Shown piece after piece: positions 43,368 through 51,384 of a stretch of 64,000 bases of DNA. The DNA is from Alphaproteobacteria bacterium (GTDB taxonomy: Bacteria; Pseudomonadota; Alphaproteobacteria; Caulobacterales; Caulobacteraceae). Positions within the stretch are counted from its first letter, which is position 1, and every line of letters starts with the position of its first letter. The position numbers and the translations under genes were made by a program. The stretch is taken from assembly GCA_018820205.1 (NCBI GenBank), contig JAHJOK010000075.1:1-64000 (forward strand). The letters are read 5' to 3'. The notes below the pieces were generated by a model that was not told the origin of the DNA, ran no database searches, and worked only from the letters and a program-made list of their open reading frames with translations.

Positions 43368-44515
43368 GGGGTTCCGTATTCCCAGTCGTAGGGCACGCCG
43401 GTTTCGCCCAGCACGACGCGGACCAGATCAGCGAAGCCTGGTTCCGACCGCACGTCGTTGGACAATACGACGAGGCAGCGCAGTTCACGCTCGACACACA
43501 CCAGGGTGTTGCCGGTCGAATCGTTGTGCCCGCCCTTGAAGAAGCCCGGCCCCTGAGGCCCTGTGAATGTGACCACGCCCAGGCCCGCCTGAAGGTCGGC
43601 GCGGCGGGCGCCAGGCGGCAGTTCGGGCAACAGGGTCGGAAACTGTTGCGGGGTGGTGATCGGCAACTGGGGACGCAGCATCTCTGCGCGCGAGGCGCGG
43701 CTGATGCCGTCGCCACGCATCAAGGCAGCGGCGAACAGGGCGATGTCGTGGATGGTCGTGTCCATTGATCCGGCCGCCCGCACCTGGCTGCGTTCGTCGT
43801 GCGGTTCGACCGCGCCGTCAGCCTCCCAGCCGTCCGCCAGGTTCGCAGCGAAGTCCGGCCGCCACATCAGGCTGGTGTTCGTCATCCCCAGCGGCGTGAA
43901 GACGCCGTCCTGAACGTCACGTCCGACGTCGCGGTCCAGGCCCTGTTCCAACAGGAATTGCAGCAGGATCAGACCGTCGCCCGAATAGGCGTAACGTGTG
44001 CCGGGATCGAAATGGATGCGGATTTTCTGGTCCGGCTCCAGCCAGCCGAAATTGGCGAAACCTGTCGAATGGGTCAGGGCCATGCGCGGGGTGATCGTGC
44101 GCCAGCGCGCATCCTCGGCCAGACCGCGCCAGTCGGAATAGCGGTCCGCGAGGCCCTCGTCATACATCGTCGGCAGGTCGGGCAGCGTCTCGGCCAGCGG
44201 GCGGTCCAGATCGATCACGCCTTCGTCCACCCTCTGCATGACGGAGTAGGCGAAGACCGCCTTGGTCAGGGAGGCGCCGTACATGACCGTGTCGGTCGTC
44301 AGCGGGTCGCCGGCCTGGTTCCTGTCGCCATAGGCCTTCACATAGGCCACCTGTCCGCCGTCGATGACCGCAAGGGCCAGGTTGCGCGAACCGGTCTGGG
44401 ACATCAGTCGCGCCACGGCGGCGTCGATCTCCGGACCTGGCGGCGTCTGGGCCACGGCGGGGGCGGCGCACAGGCCAAGGGCGGCGGCAGTCACGGCGAG
44501 CAGTCTGGACATCAT
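43364..44515 (-). CDS. secreted serine hydrolase of the beta-lactamase/class C fold
   Basis: 383 residues from the ATG pair at 44515/44512, which starts a signal peptide ending APAVAQ. The penicillin-binding-type motifs are SLTK (nucleophile Ser and Lys) near residue 82, YSGDG near 177 as the YxN-like second motif, and HND near 351 in FFKGGHNDSTGNT as the KTG equivalent. Such proteins include esterases and D-peptidases as well as beta-lactamases, so antibiotic resistance should not be assumed. Confidence 0.82.
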   Translation of the reverse strand: MMSRLLAVTAAALGLCAAPAVAQTPPGPEIDAAVARLMSQTGSRNLALAVIDGGQVAYVKAYGDRNQAGDPLTTDTVMYGASLTKAVFAYSVMQRVDEGVIDLDRPLAETLPDLPTMYDEGLADRYSDWRGLAEDARWRTITPRMALTHSTGFANFGWLEPDQKIRIHFDPGTRYAYSGDGLILLQFLLEQGLDRDVGRDVQDGVFTPLGMTNTSLMWRPDFAANLADGWEADGAVEPHDERSQVRAAGSMDTTIHDIALFAAALMRGDGISRASRAEMLRPQLPITTPQQFPTLLPELPPGARRADLQAGLGVVTFTGPQGPGFFKGGHNDSTGNTLVCVERELRCLVVLSNDVRSEPGFADLVRVVLGETGVPYDWEYGTP

Positions 44516-44566
44516 GTCGGGGCTCCGCGTTTGAGGCCCAAGGCCTAACACGGGGGCCGGCGCACG

Positions 44567-44595
44567 TTGACTTAAGCTTTGTCCATGGGCATAAG
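44567..44595 (+). promoter_or_regulatory. probable promoter of rpsD
   Basis: TTGACT (44567-44572) and CATAAG (44590-44595) are 17 bases apart. The leader that follows (about 120 bases) can form two GC hairpins, CCCGAC/GTCGGG at 44611-44626 and CCCTCC/GGAGGG at 44673-44690, neither followed by T residues. Confidence 0.5.
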
Positions 44596-44720
44596 CCCCG
44601 CCTTCACGCACCCGACCCCGGTCGGGCGCGCGAAACCACTACGGACGATGCGTGGACCGCCGTTGAGATCGTCCCTCCATTCGGGGAGGGGCCGGGCCGC
44701 ATCATTTAGAAGAGAACAGA

Positions 44721-45338
44721 ATGTCCAAGCGCCATAGCGCCAAATACAAGATCGATCGGGCCATGGGTGAGAACCTGTGGGGCCGCGCCAAGTCGCCGGT
44801 CAACAAGCGTTCCTACGGTCCCGGTCAGCACGGCCAGCGCCGCAAGCAGAAAGTCTCGGACTTCGGCCTGCAACTGAAGGCCAAACAGAAGCTCAAGGGC
44901 TATTACGCCAACCTGACCGAGAAGCAGTTCCGCAAGACCTATGACGAGGCTGCGCGCCGCAAGGGCAACACCTCGGAAATTCTGATCGGCCTGCTGGAAG
45001 CCCGTCTGGACGCCACGGTCTATCGCGCCAAATTCGTGCCGACCCCCTGGGCCGCGCGTCAGTTCGTCAACCACGGCCACGTCACCGTCAACGGCAAGAA
45101 GGTGAACATCGCTTCGTATCGCCTGCGCGTCGGCGACGTCGTCGAGGTCAAGGAAAAGTCGCGCAACATGGCGCTGGTGCTGGAAGCCCAGCAGTCCGGC
45201 GAGCGCGACATCCCCGACTACCTGGAACTGGGCGACCGTGGTTTCTCGGTCCGCTTCGTCCGCTTCCCCGAACTGGCCGACGTGCCGTTCGCGGTGAAGA
45301 TGGAGCCGAACCTGGTCGTGGAATATTATTCGTCCTAA
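44721..45338 (+). CDS. rpsD: 30S ribosomal protein S4
   Basis: 205 residues, standard length. N terminus [20 protein letters not shown], then [20 protein letters not shown]. The S4 RNA-binding domain includes [20 protein letters not shown] near 95-114 and [20 protein letters not shown]. The Zn-finger Cys residues found in some S4 proteins are absent. It is alone here rather than in the alpha operon, as is usual in Alphaproteobacteria, and is closed by a strong terminator. Confidence 0.98.
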   Translation: MSKRHSAKYKIDRAMGENLWGRAKSPVNKRSYGPGQHGQRRKQKVSDFGLQLKAKQKLKGYYANLTEKQFRKTYDEAARRKGNTSEILIGLLEARLDATVYRAKFVPTPWAARQFVNHGHVTVNGKKVNIASYRLRVGDVVEVKEKSRNMALVLEAQQSGERDIPDYLELGDRGFSVRFVRFPELADVPFAVKMEPNLVVEYYSS

Positions 45339-45394
45339 GCGCGCTGACGCTCGCGACGCGGTCGCTCTCTGCCTGAGCGCGACAACATTGATGG

Positions 45395-45421
45395 GGCCCC
45401 GGAGCGATCCGGGGCCTTTTT
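45395..45421 (+). terminator. intrinsic terminator of rpsD
   Basis: GGCCCCGG (45395-45402) and CCGGGGCC (45409-45416) form a perfect stem with loop AGCGAT, followed by five T. Confidence 0.93.
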
Positions 45422-45452
45422 CGCATCTGCGGCCAGGCGTCGGCCAGAAGAA

Positions 45453-45480
45453 AGGGCGCGACCCTTTCGGATCGCGCCCT
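45453..45480 (-). terminator. terminator of the minus-strand gene at 45515
   Basis: AGGGCGCGA (45453-45461) and TCGCGCCCT (45472-45480) form a 9-bp stem. Read on the minus strand it is followed by TTCTTCT, so it terminates transcription arriving from the secreted-protein gene. Confidence 0.75.
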
Positions 45481-45514
45481 CCTTGCGGACAATCAGCTGG
45501 CCCGAAGCGGCAAC

Positions 45515-45877
45515 CTAGCGGCGGCGGTTGTCGCGGTCGCGGCGTTCGTCACGGATCTGGGCCGACAGACGGTCGAAGCGACGGTCCAGATCGGTCCGCT
45601 CCCACTGCGTCAGGCCGCCCCGACGATAGCGGGCCTCCAGGCGAACCAGGCCGCTGAACTCGCCGCGCAGGCGGGTGGCCTCGCGCCGGCTCAGTTGACC
45701 ATTGCGGACGCCCTGGTCGATGCGGCGGTCCAGATTGGCCTGGCGCACGTTGATCGACTGCCATCCGCCGTAGTTCTGGTTCTGGCTCGGACGGTTGTAG
45801 TTCTGGGCCGCGGCCGGCAGGGCGGCGGCGGAGACCGAGGCCAGGACGAGGGCGGGAACGAGCATCTTCTTCATCAT
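45515..45877 (-). CDS. small secreted Arg-rich protein
   Basis: 120 residues from the ATG pair at 45877/45874 with GGAGTGATCC upstream; longer in-frame starts are rejected. Signal peptide KKMLVPALVLASVSAAALPA, mature start near QNYNRPSQNQNYGG. The rest is a charged helical segment (QANLDRRIDQGVRNGQLSRR and EARYRRGGLTQWERTDLDRR), a pattern common in Caulobacterales periplasmic proteins of unknown role. Terminated by the hairpin at 45453-45480. Confidence 0.65.
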   Translation of the reverse strand: MMKKMLVPALVLASVSAAALPAAAQNYNRPSQNQNYGGWQSINVRQANLDRRIDQGVRNGQLSRREATRLRGEFSGLVRLEARYRRGGLTQWERTDLDRRFDRLSAQIRDERRDRDNRRR

Positions 45878-46045
45878 CGGATCACTCCATCTCTTGATCG
45901 CCGCAACCGGAATGGCTGCGTTGATCCGATAAGAGCGGAGCGCCGCTGAGCCGATCCTGAACATGGCGGATCAGCTATGGTTCATCTTGGCGGAGACAGC
46001 GGTTTCCTCAGGCGCGGCGCGAAGTTAAACGGGACTGACCTCGAT

Positions 46046-46062
46046 GTTCAGCCGCCGTTCAG
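46046..46062 (+). promoter_or_regulatory. PhoP-box-like direct repeat
   Basis: GTTCAG (46046-46051) and GTTCAG (46057-46062) are exact repeats with a period of 11 bases, the spacing contacted by OmpR/PhoP-family response regulator dimers. They lie 24 bases before the start of the PepSY gene that leads the two-component operon, so autoregulation by its response regulator is likely. Confidence 0.5.
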
Positions 46063-46086
46063 AGCGTGCGGCGCAAAAGACCCGCC

Positions 46087-46386
46087 ATGACCCGCCTGTC
46101 CGCCATTCTCATCGCCGCCCTGATCGCCGCCGCGCCCCTGAGCGCTGCGACGGCGCAGGACCGTGGGGGGCGCAACGACCGCGATCGGTCCGAGGCCAGC
46201 CGCGAACCCCGGCGGATCAGCCAGGCCGAGGCCCAGGGCATCGCCCGTTCGCGCGCCGGCGACGCCCGGCTGGTCGGGTCCATGGGAATGCGCGGAAACA
46301 GTTATGTCTTCCGTTTCGAACGCCGGCGGTCGAATGATCGTCCGGCTGAAGTCTTTGACATCGCCGTCGATTCGCGCGGCGGCTAG
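46087..46386 (+). CDS. secreted PepSY-domain protein
   Basis: 99 residues from ATG 46087; seven codons upstream are omitted because they would put KRP before the hydrophobic core. Signal peptide MTRLSAILIAALIAAAPLSA. The mature part has an Arg/Asp-rich stretch followed by ISQAEAQGIARSRAGDARLV, and SYVFRFERR and EVFDIAVDSRGG, the PepSY core. Small PepSY proteins often precede PhoP/PhoQ-type operons and are thought to affect the sensor or inhibit proteases. It is 16 bases before the response regulator gene. Confidence 0.78.
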   Translation: MTRLSAILIAALIAAAPLSAATAQDRGGRNDRDRSEASREPRRISQAEAQGIARSRAGDARLVGSMGMRGNSYVFRFERRRSNDRPAEVFDIAVDSRGG

Positions 46387-46402
46387 GGAGGATTGACGAT
46401 CC

Positions 46403-47083
46403 ATGCGGGTGCTTCTGGTTGAAGATGACGTCGATCTGTCGCGGCAGCTGAAACAGGCTCTGGGCGACGCCGGCTATGCGGTGGATCACGCCCCGGACGG
46501 CGAGGAGGCCCATTTCCTGGGCGACACCGAGCCCTATGACGTCGTGGTGCTGGACCTGGGTCTGCCCAAGATCGACGGGGTTTCGGTGCTGGAACGCTGG
46601 CGGCGGGACGGCAAGACCACGCCGGTGCTGATCCTGACGGCGCGCGGCGCCTGGTCGGACAAGGTGTCGGGGTTCGACGCCGGGGCCGACGATTATCTGA
46701 CCAAGCCTTTCCACACCGAGGAACTGCTGGCGCGACTGCGGGCGCTGCTGCGTCGTTCGGCCGGCATCGCCTCGGCGACCCTGTCGTGCGGCGGTCTGCG
46801 GCTGGATCCGCGCGCCGCCCGGGCCACCGTCAACGGAGAGCCGCTGCGGCTGACGTCGCTGGAGTACCGGCTGCTGCACTACATGATGATGCACCAGGGC
46901 CGGGTCATCAGCCGGACCGAACTGGTCGAGCACCTGTACGATCAGGACTTCGACCGCGATTCCAACACCATCGAGGTGTTCATCGGCCGGCTGCGCAAGA
47001 AGGTGGGGGCCGACCGGATCGAGACCGTGCGCGGCCTCGGCTATCGTCTCACGCCGCTGGCGGGCGAGTCCGAGGCGGCGTGA
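46403..47083 (+). CDS. response regulator, OmpR/PhoP family
   Basis: 226 residues. Receiver domain with phospho-acceptor D51 in VVVLDLGLPKIDG, the acidic pair EDD at 7-9, and a conserved Lys in YLTKPF near 101. The winged-helix effector domain is at about 130-220: LRLTSLEYRLLHYMMMHQGR, HLYDQDFDRDSNTIEVFIGR and RGLGYRLTP. Close in layout to PhoP. It overlaps the sensor kinase by 4 bases (GTGA). Confidence 0.93.
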   Translation: MRVLLVEDDVDLSRQLKQALGDAGYAVDHAPDGEEAHFLGDTEPYDVVVLDLGLPKIDGVSVLERWRRDGKTTPVLILTARGAWSDKVSGFDAGADDYLTKPFHTEELLARLRALLRRSAGIASATLSCGGLRLDPRAARATVNGEPLRLTSLEYRLLHYMMMHQGRVISRTELVEHLYDQDFDRDSNTIEVFIGRLRKKVGADRIETVRGLGYRLTPLAGESEAA

Positions 47084-48513
47084 CCGAGGCTCCGGTGTCG
47101 CCCAGACCGTCCTGGGGCCGCTGGTTCGGCCGCCCGGGGCGCAGTCTGACGCGGCGCCTGATCTGGCTGGCCTCGGCCTGGATCATCGTCGCCCTGATGC
47201 TGACCGGTTGGATGCTGACCAGCCAGTATCAGGAGAGCGCCCTGCGTCGGCTGGGCAATGAACTGGGCCTGGCCATCGACGACGTCGTGCTGGCGACCGC
47301 CGCCGGCCCGGACGGGCTGAGCGTGGCCGAGATCAAGGATGCGCCCACCCTGCGCGGCCTGTCCGGCAAATACTGGATGGTGGGCGAGGTCGACGCGGGC
47401 GGCGGCGTTCGGGTCTTGGCCAGATCGCCGTCGCTTGCGGGCGAAAGCCTGTTTGTCGCGCGCGAACTGCCGGATCGGCTGAGCCAGGCCCGGGGCGACA
47501 TGATCACCTACAACGATCGGGGCATCCTGCCGGACGGCAGCCAGCCGCTGCGGATCGGCGCCAGTCTGAAATCCCTGCCCGGACGGGAGGCGCCGCTGGT
47601 GTTCATGGCCGGGATCGACCGCGCCCAGATCAATACCGACACGCGTCAGTTCGCGACCTTCACCTGGACGGCCCTGCTGATCCTGGGCATCGGACTGGTG
47701 ATCGCGGTCTTCCTGCAGGTGCAGATCGGACTGCGGCCCCTGTTCGACCTGAGAAACGAGATCGCCGATGTGCGAAAGGGCCGGACGGCCCGGATCGCCC
47801 ATGCCTATCCGACCGAAATCCAGCCGCTGGCCGAACAGGTCAACCGGCTGCTGGATCACAATCAGGAGGTGGTGGAGCGCCAGCGGACCCACGTCGGCAA
47901 CCTGGCCCACGCCCTCAAGACGCCGTTGTCGGTGATGCTGGCCGAGGCGGGCGCCGACGATGGCGCCCTGGCCGACATCGTGCGGCGCCAGTCCGAGGTG
48001 ATGAAGGGCCAGGTCGACCACCACCTGCGTCGAGCCCGCGCCGCCGCCCGCGCGGCCCACGGCCTGGGCGAACGCACGCCGGTGGCCGAGGTGATCGACG
48101 AACTGGCGGTCATGCTGGAGCGGGTGTTTCAGTCGAAGGATGTCGAGATCGACTGGCGCGCCCCGGACGAACTGGCCTTTCTGGGCGAGCGGCAGGATTT
48201 GCAGGAGATCCTCGGCAATCTGATGGAAAACGCCTGCAAATGGTCGGGGCGCCGCGTCCGCGTGTCCGCCGGCGCGAATGGCCTGGGTCAGATGATCGCC
48301 GTGGTCGAGGACGACGGCCCGGGCCTGCCCGCCGATCAGCGCGAGGGGGTTCTGAAGCGCGGAACCCGGCTGGACGAGGATGCGCCGGGGTCGGGTCTGG
48401 GATTGTCCATCGTCGACGATCTGACCCGCGCCTATGGCGGCCGGCTGACGCTGGCGGCCAGCGACCTGGGCGGGCTGAAAGCGGTTCTGGAGCTGCCTGC
48501 GGCCGAGGCCTGA
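47080..48513 (+). CDS. sensor histidine kinase, PhoQ-like
   Basis: 477 residues from GTG 47080. Two membrane helices (LIWLASAWIIVALMLTGWML near 26-45 and TWTALLILGIGLVIAVFLQV near 199-218) enclose a periplasmic sensor of about 150 residues. A HAMP-like linker is followed by HisKA with H277 in VGNLAHALKTPLSV, then HATPase_c: N box LMENACKWSG, GLPADQREGVLKRG and GSGLGLSIVDDL. The length, topology and gene order fit PhoQ-like kinases. The ligand is unknown; the sensor region is not strongly acidic, so direct Mg2+ sensing should not be assumed. Confidence 0.88.
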   Translation: MTEAPVSPRPSWGRWFGRPGRSLTRRLIWLASAWIIVALMLTGWMLTSQYQESALRRLGNELGLAIDDVVLATAAGPDGLSVAEIKDAPTLRGLSGKYWMVGEVDAGGGVRVLARSPSLAGESLFVARELPDRLSQARGDMITYNDRGILPDGSQPLRIGASLKSLPGREAPLVFMAGIDRAQINTDTRQFATFTWTALLILGIGLVIAVFLQVQIGLRPLFDLRNEIADVRKGRTARIAHAYPTEIQPLAEQVNRLLDHNQEVVERQRTHVGNLAHALKTPLSVMLAEAGADDGALADIVRRQSEVMKGQVDHHLRRARAAARAAHGLGERTPVAEVIDELAVMLERVFQSKDVEIDWRAPDELAFLGERQDLQEILGNLMENACKWSGRRVRVSAGANGLGQMIAVVEDDGPGLPADQREGVLKRGTRLDEDAPGSGLGLSIVDDLTRAYGGRLTLAASDLGGLKAVLELPAAEA

Positions 48514-48591
48514 GCGCTTCGGTTCCGGATTCTTAACTCCGTGCATTCACCGTGACGCCCGGTCGTGCATCTGCGGCCTACGGAGTGTTGC

Positions 48592-49980
48592 ATGGCCGAA
48601 CTTTCGGTCGCTCATCGCGCGGTGCTCGCCCAGATGCTGGAGCGTGTGCCCGATCGGGTGCTCAAGACGCTGTCGAAGGCCGTGGCCAAGATGCCGGGCG
48701 AGAAGGCGCGCGCGCTCAGCGCCATGCTGGCCGACGAGGCCGACGACCGCCGCCGCCGCGCCATCGTCTTCGCCCCCCTGTTGCCGATGTTCCAGCGCCG
48801 CCCTGACGGCGTCGAGTCCCTGAACTTCCCGCCCGCCGTCCTGCCCCGGCTGTGGAAGGCGGCGTCCAGCCGCGAACCCGAGTTGCTGTCGGCGCTGGAT
48901 GACTATCGGCCGATCGACGACAATCCGCGCATGCGGGCGGTCGCGAACCGCATCTGCATCGCCGCCGCGGCCGCCATCCGCGACCAGGCCGACATCATCT
49001 GGCCTCCCGAGGGCGCCGAACCGGAGGCCCGGCTCGAGGCCCTGGCTGAAATGGCGCTGTGTTTCGACCTGGCCACTCTGGCGCGGCGCGGATTGCTGAC
49101 GCTGCCCGACCTGATCCTGCGTCCGACGCCCGACCAACTGGCCGAACTGCGCCTGTTGATCCGTGACAGCGCCGAGGTCACCGCCGACGGCGGGCCGCGC
49201 ATGCTGGAGATCATGTTCGCCCATCTGGGCGACGCCTCCCTGATCCTGCGACTGGTGGTGCAGTCTTCCAAGGCCTCGAACAAGGAAGGCTTCCTGTCGG
49301 AATCCGAGATGGCCGGCTTCGTCAACCGACTGATCGCCGAGGTCGAGGCGCGGGTCGGCCGGATCGCCGCCTTCAAGCCGGGCGGCAAGGAGGATCCCGG
49401 TCCCGGTCTGCGCGCCGACATCGCCTGGTGCGCCGAGACCCTGAGCGAACTGGACGTCACCCTGCAACTGGATCCGCACGGGTCGTGGGGCACCCAGGCT
49501 CGCGAGGCGCGCGAACGCATCAACCGGACCCTGTCGGCGGTCCTTCGCTCCGTGGACAAGGGGCTGGACCCCATCATGCCCACCAAAAAGGTCCAGACCA
49601 CGGGGCGCATGTCGCGCCAGGCGCCCGACCTGGACGTTCAGGTTCCGAACGAGGCGGTTCAGGCGGCGGTCGTGCTGCTGATCGTCGTCGGCGCCGTGCG
49701 CGGCGCGGCGCAGACGTTCGGCTGCGAGACCCAGCGCTACCAGCTGGTGCAGGCGGTGCTGGAGCGGATCACAGCCTATGCGGAACAGGTCATCGACGCC
49801 GTCAACGCCGGCGCTTCGCCCGACGCCCGACGCTCGCTGGCACTGGCGGAAACACTCGCCAAATGCCTGTTGCTGATCGGCGAGACCGAAGCGGGCCGCA
49901 CGATTCGCCGCCGCGCCGCTTCGGCCGGGGCGCGACCCAACGCCCAGACGACGCACGAGGCCTCGCCCCGCGCCGCGTGA
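48592..49980 (+). CDS. conserved all-helical protein of unknown function
   Basis: 462 residues from ATG 48592, with CGGAG 7 bases upstream. No signal peptide; predicted helical throughout, with repeated Leu/Arg/Glu heptad-like stretches (LAQMLERVPDRVLKTLSKAV, LARRGLLTLPDLILRPTPDQ, EMAGFVNRLIAEVEARVGRI). One moderately hydrophobic segment (AVQAAVVLLIVVGAVRGAAQ near 356-375) may be buried rather than transmembrane. A family restricted to this bacterial group seems likely. It lies between the PhoPQ-like operon and ccmI and may be unrelated to both. Confidence 0.6.
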   Translation: MAELSVAHRAVLAQMLERVPDRVLKTLSKAVAKMPGEKARALSAMLADEADDRRRRAIVFAPLLPMFQRRPDGVESLNFPPAVLPRLWKAASSREPELLSALDDYRPIDDNPRMRAVANRICIAAAAAIRDQADIIWPPEGAEPEARLEALAEMALCFDLATLARRGLLTLPDLILRPTPDQLAELRLLIRDSAEVTADGGPRMLEIMFAHLGDASLILRLVVQSSKASNKEGFLSESEMAGFVNRLIAEVEARVGRIAAFKPGGKEDPGPGLRADIAWCAETLSELDVTLQLDPHGSWGTQAREARERINRTLSAVLRSVDKGLDPIMPTKKVQTTGRMSRQAPDLDVQVPNEAVQAAVVLLIVVGAVRGAAQTFGCETQRYQLVQAVLERITAYAEQVIDAVNAGASPDARRSLALAETLAKCLLLIGETEAGRTIRRRAASAGARPNAQTTHEASPRAA

Positions 49981-49997
49981 TCGGCTAACGCCATCCG

Positions 49998-50810
49998 ATG
50001 ATCGTATTCTGGACCCTGGCGGGCCTCGCAACCGCGATGGCCGGTCTTCTGGTGCTGAGCTTCGCGCGCGCCGGCGCCGAGCGCAGCCAGCCGGCATCGG
50101 ACACGGGCGCGGCGGAGCTGGCCGAGCTGGACCGGTTGAAGGCGCGCGGCCTGCTGGATGACGACGCCTATGCCTCCGCCCGCGCCGAGGCGGGGCGCCG
50201 GTTGTTGGCGACGCCGGACGCCGTGGAGGCGCCTGTGGTCGGGGGGCGGGACCGCACGGTCGTTCTGGCCGCGCTCGTCGCGGCGGCGGCCGCGGCGCTG
50301 GGCCTGTATTTCGTTTTCGGCGAGCCGGGCCTGGAGGATCAGTCCTATGAGCGCCGGATCGACGCCTGGGCCGACAGCCCCGAGACCCTGGACGCGCCCC
50401 AGATCGCGGCGGTGCTGGGACGCGCGGTGCGACGCGAGCCGGACAACCGCACCGCCCTGACCATGCTGGGGGCCGCCCGGTTCGAGGCGGGCGACCCGAT
50501 CGGTGCGGCTTCGGCTTTCCGCCGGGCGCTGGCCCTGGACCCCGACGACGCGACCAGTTGGGCGCGGCTGGGCGAGAGCCTGGTCCGGGCCAATGAAGGT
50601 TCGGTCGGCGGCGACGCGGAGGCCGCCTTCGTTCGAGCCCTGGAGATCGACCCGGAACAACTGGGCGCGCGGTTCTTCCTGGGCGAGGCGGCGCTGGCGA
50701 GGGGCGATGCGGCCCGCGCGCGTGAGATGTGGACGCCCCTGATCGCGGCGCTCGATCCGGCCGATCCGCGCCGGGCCGATCTGGTCGCCCGCCTGGACGC
50801 GGCGGCATGA
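49998..50810 (+). CDS. ccmI: cytochrome c biogenesis protein CcmI (CycH)
   Basis: 270 residues. Two membrane helices (FWTLAGLATAMAGLLVLSFA near 4-23 and VVLAALVAAAAAALGLYFVF near 87-106) flank a cytoplasmic loop with a leucine-zipper-like helix (AELAELDRLKARGLLDDDAY). The periplasmic part contains TPR repeats: NRTALTMLGAARFEAGDPIG and DATSWARLGESLVRANEGS. CcmI binds apocytochrome c and delivers it to the CcmF/H ligase. First gene of the ccmI-E-F-H operon. Confidence 0.88.
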   Translation: MIVFWTLAGLATAMAGLLVLSFARAGAERSQPASDTGAAELAELDRLKARGLLDDDAYASARAEAGRRLLATPDAVEAPVVGGRDRTVVLAALVAAAAAALGLYFVFGEPGLEDQSYERRIDAWADSPETLDAPQIAAVLGRAVRREPDNRTALTMLGAARFEAGDPIGAASAFRRALALDPDDATSWARLGESLVRANEGSVGGDAEAAFVRALEIDPEQLGARFFLGEAALARGDAARAREMWTPLIAALDPADPRRADLVARLDAAA

Positions 50811-50880
50811 CCCGTTGGAGCCCGGGCCGGCGGGCGCTATATGCCGCGTCTCCGCAATCGCCCGAGACCGCCGTACGCCG

Positions 50881-51384
50881 ATGAGCTGGCTTCCGAAATC
50901 GCCCAAGGCGCGCCGCCGCCTGTGGGTCGTGGCCGCCGCCGCCCCTGTGCTGGCGCTCGCGGTCGGCCTGTCATTGTGGGCCATGCAGGACAGCGTGACC
51001 TTCTTCTTCTCGCCGTCCGAGGCCACGGCCGAGGCCGCGCCCGAAGGCCGGGTCATCCGCCTGGGCGGACTGGTCGAGGCGGGCAGCGTCGAGCAGCACG
51101 GGACCACTGTCGCCTTCTCGGTCACCGACAACGCCGCGACCAGCCGCGTCGTCTTTCACGGCGATCTGCCGGACCTGTTCCGCGAGGGGCAGGGGATCGT
51201 TGCCCAGGGTCGGTTCGGACCCGACCGCGTGTTTCAGGCCGACACCGTTCTGGCCAAGCATGACGAGACCTACATGCCGCGCGAAGTCGCCGACCGGCTG
51301 AAGGAAAAAGGCGAGTGGAGGCCTGAAGGCGGTCGGCCGCGCTCGAGCAGCCCGAGGGGCGATAACGCCCGAAGAATTTCATGA
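50881..51384 (+). CDS. ccmE: heme chaperone CcmE
   Basis: 167 residues from ATG 50881. N-terminal anchor (LWVVAAAAPVLALAVGLSLW), FFFSPSEA, then the OB-fold LGGLVEAGSVEQHGTTVAFS. The heme-binding H127 and following Y131 lie in LAKHDETYMP, the hallmark motif. It carries heme covalently in the periplasm and hands it to CcmF. It overlaps ccmF by four bases (ATGA). Confidence 0.96.
   Translation: MSWLPKSPKARRRLWVVAAAAPVLALAVGLSLWAMQDSVTFFFSPSEATAEAAPEGRVIRLGGLVEAGSVEQHGTTVAFSVTDNAATSRVVFHGDLPDLFREGQGIVAQGRFGPDRVFQADTVLAKHDETYMPREVADRLKEKGEWRPEGGRPRSSSPRGDNARRIS

Noticed and set aside
43364..44515. Reading the serine hydrolase as a beta-lactamase resistance gene
   Set aside because: Only the general SxxK/YSG/HND fold motifs are present; the family includes many esterases and peptidases.
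48547..50808. 753-residue minus-strand open frame opposite the helical protein and ccmI
   Set aside because: Pro/Arg-rich antisense product typical of high-GC genes; plus-strand genes are well supported.
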